Origin: Saxidomus purpurata
Taxonomy: Eukaryota; Mollusca; Bivalvia; Venerida; Veneridae
Assembly (NCBI GenBank): GCA_022818135.1
Contig: JAFMSR010000005.1
Location: 35,845,959 to 35,909,958, forward strand
Reading direction: 5' to 3'
Length of the DNA stretch: 64,000 bases
Shown: positions 1 through 9,367 of the stretch, one piece after another
Layout: the number at the start of each line of letters is the position of its first letter
Position numbering within the stretch: position 1 is the first letter of the stretch
Notes under the pieces: generated by a model
Told to the model about the DNA's origin: nothing
Databases searched by the model: none
What the model saw: only the letters and a program-made list of their open reading frames with translations
Made by a program: the position numbers and the translations under genes

Positions 1-367
1 GTGATTTTCAGATTAGTATATTTACGTATTTCACTAATCAAACTGAATGCACGTTCTGTATGGTTGATGTTACAAATATTGACACTTGTAGTAAGTTCTT
101 AAATATTGATTATACTCAGTCTGCATGCAGGAAGTTGTGCAGTGTGAGTACTGTTGACTATCTGGTGAACTTCAAATGTACACCCAGACCTTTGAACCGC
201 AAAATGATACGAACCACGTGTGTGCCTCTACAAAGTAGTTCTTCTTGAAGGAATTATCTAAACCTTTCACATAATTTTGCAACTTTTTGACATTAAGTCT
301 AATTGTGTAGACTTTGTTATATTTCTGTGATTATCTTACACAGTTTAATAAGATAAGATAGACATAC

Positions 368-479
368 CTATATCAATGACTCGTTGTTTGTAGCTATGTT
401 GCCGACTGTGCCAGAACTCCCAGGCTTTTCGTTCATCTTCTAAATGTTTATCTTCCCTGAACACAACCATTATAATTGA
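368..479 (-). CDS. grh: Grainyhead-like transcription factor, DNA-binding-domain exon
   Basis: This minus-strand exon encodes part of the CP2/Grainyhead DNA-binding domain. It starts after a long pyrimidine tract ending in TAG and ends at G|GTATGT. It is 112 nt long, enters at phase 0 and leaves at phase 1. The peptide begins SIIMVVFRED, has an acidic stretch, then AWEFWHSRQHSYKQRVID. The aromatic run followed by WHSRQH and KQR is a hallmark of Grainyhead proteins, which are nuclear factors controlling epithelial barrier and cell-junction genes. The exon is downstream of the one at 3171-3265, but the phases do not join directly (exit 1, entry 0), so one short exon between them is missing from view. 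The rest of the DNA-binding domain and the dimerisation domain must lie beyond position 1. The family call rests on motif recognition without a search. Confidence 0.88.
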
Positions 480-689
480 CTAAAAACAAAAAAAAATAAA
501 AATTTGTCCAAAAAAAAAAGGAACCCCCCCCTTTTGAAAATGCGCCCATAAACGAGCAGCAATTGTATGTAAGATTTTTTGTGGAACTTTTTCTTTCCCC
601 TTTTTTCATTTCTGTACATATACTAAAATGATCTACAGGTAACCTTATGTACAGTTAAATTAAATTGACAAAGAAAAAAGATAAGTTAA

Positions 690-1530
690 ATTTGTACCAT
701 TAATGGTATATAGTGAAAAAATCAACAAGGGCAATTGCCATATTCTGTTAAATTTGGTCGCAACAAAATTTCTTCCTTTACACACTACACATAAACTGTT
801 CATCCCTGGAAGTTTAAGCAAAACTGCCATCGGTTTAGAGCACTTGCGTTCACAATATTTCTATATGGTATATAGTGAAAAACTAAAAAAAGGGCCAAAA
901 TTCTGTTAAATTTGGTCGCAACAAAAATTCCTTCCTTTACTACCACTACACATTAAGGTTGTTCACCCTGGAAGTTTAGCAAAATCTGCCAACCAGTTTA
1001 AGAGGACTTGGTTACAAAATTTTTATATGTATAACTGACAAAATCATACAAAGGGCCATAATTCTGTTAAATTTGGCCGCCAAAAATTCCTTCCTTTACG
1101 TGCTCTAACTAAGGTTGTTCACCCTGGAAGTTTAGCAAAATCTGCCATCCGGTTTAAGAGGAGTTGCGTTCACAAAATTTCTACATAGTATATAGTGAAA
1201 AAAAAAAAAAAAATCAACAAAGGCCCATAATTCTGTTAAATTTGGTCCCAGCAAAATGGTCCCACCAAACCCTTTCTTTACTACCATCTACACATTAAGG
1301 TTGTTCATCCCTGGAAGTTTAAGCAAAATCTGCCATCCGGTTTAAGAGGAGTTGCGTTCACAAGATATATAAGAAAAAATCAACAAAGGGCCATAATTCT
1401 GTTAAATTTGGTCGCCGCGAAAATTCCTTCCTTTTACTACCACTACACATTAGGTTGTTCATCCCTGGAAGTTTAAGCAAAATCTGCCATCCGGTTTAAG
1501 AGGAGTTGCGTTCACAAGATTTCGGGACTT
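690..1530. repeat. Tandem repeat, about 160 bp x 5
   Basis: About five diverged copies follow each other. The marker TTCTGTTAAATTTGG recurs near 743, 901, 1062, 1231 and 1397, giving spacings of roughly 158-169 bp. Each unit continues with a C/T-rich stretch, then CCTGGAAGTTTAGCAAAATC, then a CCGGTTTAAGAGGAGTTGCG-like block, often followed by TATATAGTGAAAA. Copies differ by substitutions and single-base indels, including a poly-A run at about 1197-1213. The 'aagggccataattc' phrase resembles motifs I remember from dispersed bivalve repeats (recollection). The small open frames here have no coding character. Confidence 0.85.
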
Positions 1531-2482
1531 TGTGGGGGGCATAATAAAACCGTTTGAAAACATCAAACCACCGTATTGTACTAACAATGCAGCACTTGGT
1601 TAATGGTTCTAAGTTCTTGTTCATTTCAAGAACACTGGCTTTTAACATCGAATACTAATATCCGACTGCCAGTATGCTTTGACCCGGTCAACTTTTCTTA
1701 TTAGCGCTTAGCAGTATCATTAACATAATTATATAAAGCAAGTATACCTCTGTAGAAATGAACACTTAGTATTTGGTACATTTTTAAGGTCGGAGAGTCT
1801 CAAATACTGGTTGTACGATTTGTTTTTTATTCGCTCCAAAGTAATAAGAATCATTTTTGCATAATTATTACCTTTATAGTCTGGCTTTTTATATTTCGTT
1901 GTCCATCGTGCTCCAACGTTAACCCGTAATACTGACCTATGTTATTAAAAAAAGAAACGAATATATATGTATCAAAATCTATTCTATATTGTACGATCAA
2001 AAAGAAAACGCAGAATTCTTGGCTACGTCTACTTTTCCATTGGTAATTTGGGGAAAAGCTGACACATAAATAATCAGCTTTTACCCATTTGTAACAAAGG
2101 TATATTCAGCTTCCGCTTTATTGTTATACATGCACATTCAGTGAATTTATACCCCCACCGAATGAAGCAAATCACCGAATTAAATTACCTTGAAAGTCAT
2201 AAAACACTGCTTGTTTAAGAAAACAAGAATTCTTAAGTTTCTATAAAGAATATGTAAGAAAAGCGCTATATCCCCTCAAGGGACTCATTTCTAAACAATA
2301 ATCCATTTTCTAAATTTTCCATTGTTATACTACAAAGTTGATTACTTTTGCCAAACTTAATTAAATTTTGACAAGCCTTTCCAGAAAATGGAGCAAAAGA
2401 AGCACTTTCAATATCCGTCACCCAGACGGTGGGATGGGTGGCAGGATGTATAGGGAAGATATGAGAAAGAGTGATCGATAGA

Positions 2483-2646
2483 TTATTTAGTTTATACTTA
2501 TTTATTTAGCTCGATTGTAAAGAAAGCTTCGAGTTTATCGAGTCAATAGCGAGTCCGCTTCCTGGAAAAACCAGTACTGGTATCATATGAGGATGTACGG
2601 TCGTGACTTTGGTTGGGCTCGAACCCGCAACCTCCGGGACGAGCCA
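2483..2646 (-). mobile_element. tRNA-derived SINE, copy 1
   Basis: Read on the minus strand, the head carries GGAGGTTGCGGGTTCGAGCC, which contains a pol III B box (GGTTCGAGCC). About 35 bp later comes the conserved body CCAGTACTGG-TTTTTCCAGGAAGCGGACTCG, then TGACTCGATAAACTCGAAGC and an AT-rich tail. Copies 2 (11686-11800) and 3 (61318-61500) match it closely, and copy 3 matches through the tail. The A box is weak, so this is probably an old, inactive copy. It may belong to one of the molluscan SINE superfamilies with a conserved central domain; I cannot say which. Confidence 0.75.
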
Positions 2647-2649
2647 ATT

Positions 2650-2925
2650 TCAATAAATTCTTGATAACTGGTTTTCAGAGAAATAGAATTTTAAAGTTTT
2701 CATAAATTTATAAGAGAAAACAATTAAAGAGCAATAACTCTCAAGTTACTGTTACAACCCCAACAAAAGTTGCATGCGGATCGCCACATTATGCTGCTGT
2801 ATATTTATTTTAAGTTTCATAAAATTTTATCCATTGGTTATTTTTAGTTATAGCTCTGAAAGGGCAGACTGACAACGCCAAAACAATATCCTTCCGCTTT
2901 TAGGAAGGGATAATAAAAAGGGGGA
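2650..2925 (+). repeat. Dispersed repeat, copy A
   Basis: This AT-rich stretch contains GCAATAACTCTCAAGTTAC, then AAAAGTTGCATGCGG, then TATCCATTGGTTATTTTTAG, and ends with TAGCTCTGAAAGGGCAGACT-GACAACG. A second diverged copy with the same order of blocks lies at 60850-61085. In both places a SINE of the same family is within about 250 bp. Phrases like the last block are common at the ends of dispersed repeats in bivalve genomes (recollection). Confidence 0.6.
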
Positions 2926-3170
2926 CACATAAACTCACCCATCACTACATGACCGTACCCATAAATTAGGTTGCCTTTCTGTTACGTCTATTTTAAATAA
3001 ATATATACCAGATACAAATGATATCGGGCAAGACTGTACATAAAATGTTACAACAATTTAGATCACCCTTAAGTATTGGTCACTCTACTGAATACCTAAA
3101 TTTTAAAACATTTGCAGTTGTAAAGAGATCTTTCTGTTAAATTCTAAAATGAATAAAAAATGGTGCAAAC

Positions 3171-3265
3171 CTTTATTGAGGTATGTTATTCTATCTTCCT
3201 CTATTCTCTGGGTCGTTGATATTGGACAATCCACGAAGTACTTATAACCCGCAGGGTCTTTTTCC
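3171..3265 (-). CDS. grh: Grainyhead-like transcription factor, start of DNA-binding domain
   Basis: The exon follows TTACTTTCAG and ends AAAG|GTTTGC, a weaker donor. It is 95 nt: one base finishing a split codon, 31 codons, and one base of the next. The peptide is EKDPAGYKYFVDCPIST, then TQRIEEDRITYLNKG. This matches the first strand of the Grainyhead DNA-binding domain, where a Y..ESPIS-type stretch is followed by (I/M)TY(L/I)NKGQFY. The one-base entry joins the two-base exit of 3413-3576 to give Leu. The family next has GQFY and about 25 residues that should lie on a separate exon; that exon was not found between here and 479. Confidence 0.9.
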
Positions 3266-3412
3266 CTGAAAGTAATATCCATACTAATCTGAACCAATTT
3301 TCACATAAGGTAAAAACAAACACTCAAGTTTAAATCGTCAACCTTTTTCTGAGTCACATTTTTCCTAATATCAAATTATTTTTTCCAAACAAAATCAATA
3401 AAACTTGCTTAC

Positions 3413-3576
3413 AGTTTTGTCACGTGACATTTTGTCAGCTTGTCCAGGGGATTCCAGTACTGTTTCACATACATAGGTGGCGCCGATTTACGTCGCTTAG
3501 CAACCTTGCCCCCTTGATTTTCTGTCTCACTTTCGGCTTCCTCTGGATAATGTTTTGAATCAGCGTTTGAATATTG
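3413..3576 (-). CDS. grh: Grainyhead-like transcription factor, linker exon before the DNA-binding domain
   Basis: The acceptor is CTGTTGTTTCAG| and the donor is ACT|GTAAGC; the exon is 164 nt, entering at phase 0 and leaving at phase 2. The peptide starts QYSNADSKHYPEEAESETEN, is acidic, then has a basic patch KVAKRRKSAPP, which could act as a nuclear-localisation signal, then MYVKQYWNPLDKLTKCHVTKL. If the donor is not used, TAA follows at once, so splicing decides between continuing into the DNA-binding domain and ending the protein. An alternative acceptor 42 bp upstream (exon to 3618) is also in frame but has a poor pyrimidine tract. It joins 3887-5029 at phase 0. Confidence 0.8.
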
Positions 3577-3886
3577 CTGAAACAACAGTTTGAATGTATC
3601 ATAAACAGGTGTAAAGCACTTTGGTATTTAGCTCGCTTCTTCCCACACAAGCACAGATAAAAAAAAATAAAAACAAGAAAATTTACATCAATGTCAAAAA
3701 ACGTTTTAACTTCAACTAATGGTACACGTGAAATTTATACGAAAGATACAATCATCAAATTGAAAAGGTTTTGTTTGCTTGCTAACGTTTGACATGGTAA
3801 TATTGTAATTTGATATTTGTTACCAAGTTTTATCACAGCGTGTACATGTATAAACGCTCCCATTTTTACGACATACAAAAACATAC

Positions 3887-5029
3887 CACTTGATTTAGTT
3901 CTCTTGGAGAAACGCAAGGCTCGCAAAATCCACTGTCTGGGGACTTAAGGCTGCACGTGTCTTTCACATGTCCCCTATAATAAGGATGCTCGTGAGTAGA
4001 CGGAACTTGTTGTTGAATATACCGCTCGAGCATAATGTCAGTACCAGACGTCACAGCTGGCCTCATTTGGTTCTGATACATACCCAAGTGACCAGAGTTC
4101 GTATCTTGAAAATAATACATTGGAGGAAGTCCATGCTCATTTGATCCTGGAAATGAGTAAGTTACACCATTTGCACAATTAGTATGGTAACCGTTTTGAT
4201 TTGTATCCGGGACAGAATTTTGTCTCATATACGGAGTCTGTTTCGTTGCAGGCGTTTGCGCATGCGTGTATGTCTTTTGCTTATTGTATAGTGGTGGTGT
4301 CACGTGACGTGTCACTATAGCACTTTCAAGTGTTTGAGAAGCATTCACTAAATGAGTTTGTGTACCAGTTTGTGCACATTTTACATCTTTTGTAAGAGAG
4401 AGAGCGACTGTTGAGTCATGAGCTGCTGTTGACGTTTCACGTGACGATGAACATGACGTCAAAGGAACAGGAGAGGCGTCCAAATGTTCAGCTTCAATTA
4501 TGGGCAGATTATCTGGTAGGTTTTCTAATATAGAATCATGATTTTGTTCAATAGTCATATCTTTCAGAACAAGACTGGATGACGCTTGTGAATAACTTTC
4601 CTCGATATTTTGTATAACAACGTTCGGTGACTCTTCGGGCAGATTTGAAATCGCCGTTTCTAGTTCAGTTTTTGCACTGTTTGGTTTTTGATCTTTTTGA
4701 TTCATTCTCTTCATAATCTTTTCTGTCAAAGCTTTAACAAGTTTCTTTGAAAGTTCCTGTGTTTTAACATTCACCTGCTCCTTTGGCTCCCTTGTTCGCC
4801 TCACGGTGTGACTTGTTTTCTCTGCTGTGTGTGCCATCGCACCGGTTCCTTTGTTTGCACTACATACCGATGGTGTAACGTCGTTTCGTAGGTCATCTAA
4901 GCTCGGCATTGCCATGGAACCGGAACTAGTAATAGCTCCAGAACTTTGCTCGACTGATTCTGGGGCTACTACATACACTTCTCCAGTATTAACAGATTCC
5001 GTATTTATACAGGATGTTTCTACACAAAC
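3887..5029 (-). CDS. grh: Grainyhead-like transcription factor, large N-terminal disordered exon
   Basis: This 381-codon exon follows ATATATTTCAG and ends GTG|GTATGT; both ends are phase 0. It begins VCVETSCINTESVNTGEVYV and is rich in Ser, Thr, Gln and Asn. It looks disordered, as expected for the N-terminal activation region of Grainyhead proteins. Visible landmarks are a basic helix-like stretch (KKLVKALTEKIMKRMNQKDQ, about residues 80-100 of the exon), a Tyr/Pro-rich segment with LPPMYYFQDTNSGHLGMYQ, and a C-terminal SPDSGFCEPCVSPREL block that could be a short conserved motif. There are no predicted membrane segments. Even codon use and a long uninterrupted frame on this strand support coding. 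Confidence 0.88.
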
Positions 5030-6782
5030 CTGAAATATATGTAGGTTTAGATTTACAGTTATAATCCATTACTATTTGTGTTATTTGTAAGTTGTTTGCT
5101 GTGGTAAATTAAAGATTCAAAATGACATACTTGTATAAATCTGTGAACAGTCGATCATTTTTTGTAAGAAAAATGAACATGCATTCGTTTTTAAAAGAAC
5201 AAATTACTTACAAATGTATATCTAATTCATTAATTTTCGAGGTACGATATCCAAAGACATTGTCCACAATTATATGTACTAGTATGTTATCATATCTTCA
5301 CACATTTTCGCTCTATACTCATTTTACAAGTAATTTGATATATCTTTCCAAATATTCAACTTAGGTTAAACTTGATCATGATTTGTGTAACTGTACTGAA
5401 TAGAAAAAGATGAGATTTAATGATAAAAATATGAGATTGAATTGACAATGCAATTTACGTGGGGTAAATATCACAACATTGCCAAACTTCATGGAATAAA
5501 CTTAACTAATATATCCATTAGATTATTACAATCATTATTGTAATTGGTGTTATTATTAACTTTATATTTATAATAATCTTTTCGTCAATTTATATCAATC
5601 AATTGCAAAAAGGCGTCCACTTGAAAAGTCTCTAATTTCCAATTTCAGCGTGTAGGTGTCAAGTTCGGTTTCAATTTCAGTGGTAAAATTGTCATATCCA
5701 TGTCTTTTGACATTATAAATTACATTGTTATAACTAATCGCAAACTATCAAAACTATTGGTGAACATATTATTTAACAAAGTACATTCAAGGAAAGTTAC
5801 ATTAAAAAGAGTATGTCTTTTTTTTCAATAATAGTTGGCAAAAACAATGTATGTGCATTTTTAATCCGTTGGTCTTCCCGACTGGAAGTCATTTACTGAC
5901 TTGTTAATCCATTTTCTATACCATTTACATACATAATTGTGTAATAAATATGTTACCTATGGGCATATTTCAGCAGCAAATGCCTGACTGCAACAAAACA
6001 TTCACTTTAAAAAGTAGCCGGTTATCAGAAAAATGACATTGTTCCTCTGACTTCTAATAACACAATTTTTACATCCAAAAGTTATAAGACAATCATACAA
6101 CTCACGCAAGCTAAAATACTCCTCATATATTAGGATCATTGGCTCGTCTTAAACCCTCACATTTTATATATATACTGTAAGACAATACAGTCCATGAACA
6201 CGAAATGTTACTTATGATCAAAAAGATTACGTTTGATCACACCGTCACACGAAGTAAAATACCGAGTAAATGGTGCGCGACATTTTCAATGAAATCGCAC
6301 TATTTCGAGATTCTTTTACTAAAATTATGTGCAACTCGGTATCAAAATAGCAGAAAGAATGCGTTATTCTATATGCCCGTTGAATCATGCAGTTGATAAA
6401 AAGAAAATCCGAAATAAATGTTCAAATATGTTTGTTTCTAGGATCTTATTGAGTCTTTAAGGATATAACCAGAAACCGCAAACGGTAATTTGACTAAAAT
6501 AAATGACCCCAAGTAACCAAACTTTGTAATAAAAACCGGGTGTTGAAAAGACTTTTGCTCTGTGCTAACTATTCAGATATGCGTGTAAGGTATATTTATC
6601 AAACGCTAGAGTTTCACAAAGTTAAGATATGCAGTGTTTTTTGGACGATTTCATGATCACCTCAGTCATGTCTGGTGAATTTTAGCTTCCACATCTAACC
6701 AGTTATTGCTACAGTGTTTGCATAATTCATGAAGTCAGTGCAAAGTGGTTAAATGCTTTACAAAATGACTGATACAACTTAC
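5030..6782. other. grh intron
   Basis: AT-rich intron between two well-supported exons. I see no repeat family shared with the rest of the window. At 5650-5684 a plus-strand stretch after AATTTCAG reads RVGVKFGFNFS before GTAAAA, which is probably a chance match. Confidence 0.6.
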
Positions 6783-6975
6783 CTCATTGATGACCTCCTC
6801 TGCAATACTAACTGGGCAATGGTTGTCGCCTGCTGTTATTGTGACCGTTGTATCCTCTCCACAATCACGATTGAAGAACTTATCCACCTCGGATGCTAGT
6901 GTCGTCTGCAACATCTGCATGTAGTCCCCACCTCCTTCACCTGCAGTGTCTACCTTTGTCGACGAACCGTCATCC
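6783..6975 (-). CDS. grh: Grainyhead-like transcription factor, N-terminal exon
   Basis: The acceptor is AATCTTGTAG| and the donor GAG|GTAAGT. The exon is 193 nt: one base finishing Arg with the previous exon, then 64 codons to phase 0. It reads DDGSSTKVDTAGEGGGDYMQ, then a short helical stretch MLQTTLASEVDKFFN, then a polar tail ending in SIAEEVINE. It joins 9050-9367 (exit AG|, entry G) and 3887-5029 (phase 0 both). There is no recognisable fold; this is the linker after the conserved N-terminal motif of the family. Confidence 0.82.
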
Positions 6976-9049
6976 CTACAAGATTATTGTATTCGGAGAA
7001 ATTGAAAACGCTGTTTTAATGACCGTTTTTTGCATATATATTCCAGGTAGAAAACAAGTTGTTCTGAAACTACTTCCAAGAAGGAATGCATACCTAGCAG
7101 TGTAACTAAACTCAAAATTTGACCATAAACAGGTTGGAGACATACGCGAATGAAAACTTAAACTACCCTGCCTTGAACACAATAATTTACAATTGCAAAA
7201 TGCAAAAGACAAACTTTAACACTGTTACATCATGCATGAAGTTTGCAGTGTAAATAAAGACCTTGAAATCTCGTTTATCGTCTCTTCAAACACAATATTA
7301 TCTCGTACCAGGAGCACTAGATGGCCTCAAGTTAACTCGAAACTTCCGATAAAACGCTTTTGCCATTGTGACAATTCCTTTTGAATTGAAACTAGAGCTA
7401 TCACTGAAGGTAATGGATATCCAAAGATGCTGTCTTATGTCGTGTTTCCTACCCTCAAAACAGTAAAGGAGTACATGCACAACATGTATGTGTGCTTGTC
7501 ACATAATAGTCTCATTTAACAAGTTTCATTTTATTCCGGCCAAATTTTACTCCAGCATACAACGCAATTGACATGCGCGTAATTATGTTTTGTACAAATA
7601 AAATGGATTTTCATGCTGGTATGGCGACGAATAAGGTTGCTAGGGTTGTTGGCAGTTCTAGCCGTGATATTCGAAACCTTAGGCAACGTATTCAAGCAAC
7701 ACGGCGTACGGACGATGTACCACGTAGTGGACGTCCGCGGGTCACAGCGCCTGGTCAAGACCGCTGTATTAAGAACACACACCTATGCAATCGTTTTCAA
7801 ACTGTCACGAGTCAAGATTTTTTAATCATTGAAGTGATAGCACGGTTCGAACACCTGTGGTATAATTTGAACCAGCGTGTAAGACGTCACCCTATTCCAC
7901 CGTCGAACATCAATGAACTTACACAAGCCTTAATCCAGGGGTGGAACAAAATTCCACAGGCCGAAATCAACACACTTGTGGGTTCTATGCGCCAACGATG
8001 AGAGGCAGTACTCGATGCTCAAGGTGGCCATACCCTGTATTAATGTGTGATATTGGAATACGACCCCTACCACATTTAACCAACCATTTCATCAGTTTTC
8101 CGTGAACGTAGAGTGATGAAATTTTACACACACATTTACATTGAAATACTCTTGTAATACATGTAAAAATAATTTAGCCCTTCTTTTCATATTTACGTAC
8201 ATCTGCACTTAAACACAGCGGAAGTTACTTATTTTGTTCAGTCTATATACATTTCAAGGTGCACAATATGAATGAAACATTCAAAAAGCAGAAACTCAAT
8301 AAAAAAACAACTGGGCTTGGATCTAATACGTGTAATACAATGTATTTGCCTCGATTATTCTCAGTGCTTTCAAAAACATTTTTGTCAGTAAAAGGCGAAA
8401 TAAGAATCGGTGTCTTAACAGGGGCAGTAAGTGGCAAGGTATTAAGTGTAGAATTGTTTCATAGCCCTGAACATCACATCAAGTTTAAGAATATTTTTGT
8501 CAGAGTTATCTACTCTTGCATGCAGAGTGGTGTTATGACGGTTAAAAAGTCTTCCAACAAAGTAATGTCTCAAATAGTTTAGTCAGTAAGTGGACTGGTA
8601 CATGTACGGAAAACCAAGATTCTAAGTTGAAAAGGGCTATAATTCAAAAGCAGTCCTTGACTGACAGACCTTCTCACATTTACAGTTGGGGGTCAAGATG
8701 GTCACCAAGTATTCCAACTTTCAAAGTCATATGTCATCGAGAATCTACATTGAAAAAGGGTCATTAATCGAAAGAAACACATGACAGAGCTGAGTCAGAC
8801 AATAAAAAAAATAATCATGGACGCTAACGGCATCCATCGAAATTTTAAACTTACCTACTGCATAGAAAATAAATGTTCGCATTGGAAACCGGCGACCCCA
8901 GGATTACAGTTACTAGTCAATCGAGTAAGCACTAGACTACAGAATGTTTAATTGCAATACTCTAAGGGAGACAACTTCTATAAACCAGACAAAGAAGTTA
9001 CAAGAATAATATCCCTTGCATTACAACTTAAAAAGTAATTAACTGGTAC
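6976..9049. other. grh intron with transposon remnant
   Basis: This intron carries the Tc1-like remnant at 7573-8043. It also has a stretch at about 8620-8770 with 'aaaagggctataattc' and 'gggtcaagatggtcacc' phrases typical of dispersed bivalve repeats (recollection). The remainder is AT-rich with no exon seen. Confidence 0.5.
7573..8043 (+). pseudogene. Tc1/mariner-like transposase, internally deleted
   Basis: The N-terminal half shows the paired-like helix-turn-helix of Tc1 transposases (KVARVVGSSSRDIRNLRQRI) followed by the GRPR AT-hook-like motif (PRSGRPRVTAPGQDR). The frame then jumps straight to the family's C-terminal tail (RRHPIPPSNINELTQAL, then WNKIPQAEINTLVGSMRQR). A complete Tc1 transposase is about 340 residues; this frame has about 142, so the DDE catalytic core is missing. 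A TGA at 7999-8001 stands where a Cys codon is usual. In the same frame the normal end (DAQGGHT-Y) follows, stopping at TAA 8041-8043. It lies antisense in a grh intron. I did not find clear terminal inverted repeats. It is a dead remnant. Confidence 0.85.
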
Positions 9050-9367
9050 CTCATAATGTCGTAAATTGAGTTTATCTTATCGCCAATCTTCATCCCGCTT
9101 CTATCCAGTGCAGGCAGGTTGATGTATTCATGTAGCAGAGCAACAGCGGAAGCGTGCGTGTCTGCATCATTCGCCGAAGCTGTTGCTGCCGTGAGTGGAT
9201 GTCCATAGAATGCGCGTATGTCGTCTGGGGGACCATCAGCGCTTGGTGTTCGTTTTCCGTTAGTGTTATCGGCGTCTTCCACTTTTCCAGCGTCATCTTC
9301 GTCGTTGCTGGTATTATTGTTTCTGTCAAAGCAATTGTCTGTGTTGACATCCGACTTCAGATCTTCT
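9050..9367 (-). CDS. grh: Grainyhead-like transcription factor, conserved N-terminal motif exon
   Basis: The exon follows ATATTTTCAG, ends ATGAG|GTACCA, and is 318 nt (1 + 105 codons + 2). It begins EDLKSDVNTDNCFD, is acidic and Asn-rich, then has DDIRAFYGHPLTAATASAND followed by AVALLHEYINLP. This matches the N-terminal signature of Grainyhead-like proteins, in which an NPLTAAT-type motif is followed by a short acidic loop and a LLYDYY-type helix. That match and the downstream DNA-binding-domain exons make the family call firm. The initiator exon is further right and was not identified. One speculative 16-nt micro-exon at 10143-10158 (acceptor ATTCAG, donor GTAAGT) is phase-compatible but far too short to trust. 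Confidence 0.88.

Larger units (their letters stand above)
480..3170. other. grh intron region, one expected exon not found
   Basis: This stretch between two grh exons should hold a short exon (length 3n+2) coding the GQFY-like continuation of the DNA-binding domain. I looked on the minus strand for a fitting codon pattern and found none. It contains poly-A and poly-C runs near 485-535, a ~160-bp tandem repeat (690-1530), a SINE (2483-2646) and a dispersed repeat (2650-2925). The remainder is AT-rich with nothing recognised. Confidence 0.5.

Noticed and set aside
1740..1825. Minus-strand exon-like stretch as the missing grh exon
   Set aside because: The frame needed for the phase has a stop, the open frame leaves at the wrong phase, and the peptide does not resemble GQFY.
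9090..9350. Alternative minus frame over the grh N-terminal exon
   Set aside because: Another frame of the same exon carries the family motif HPLTAAT and matches splice phases.
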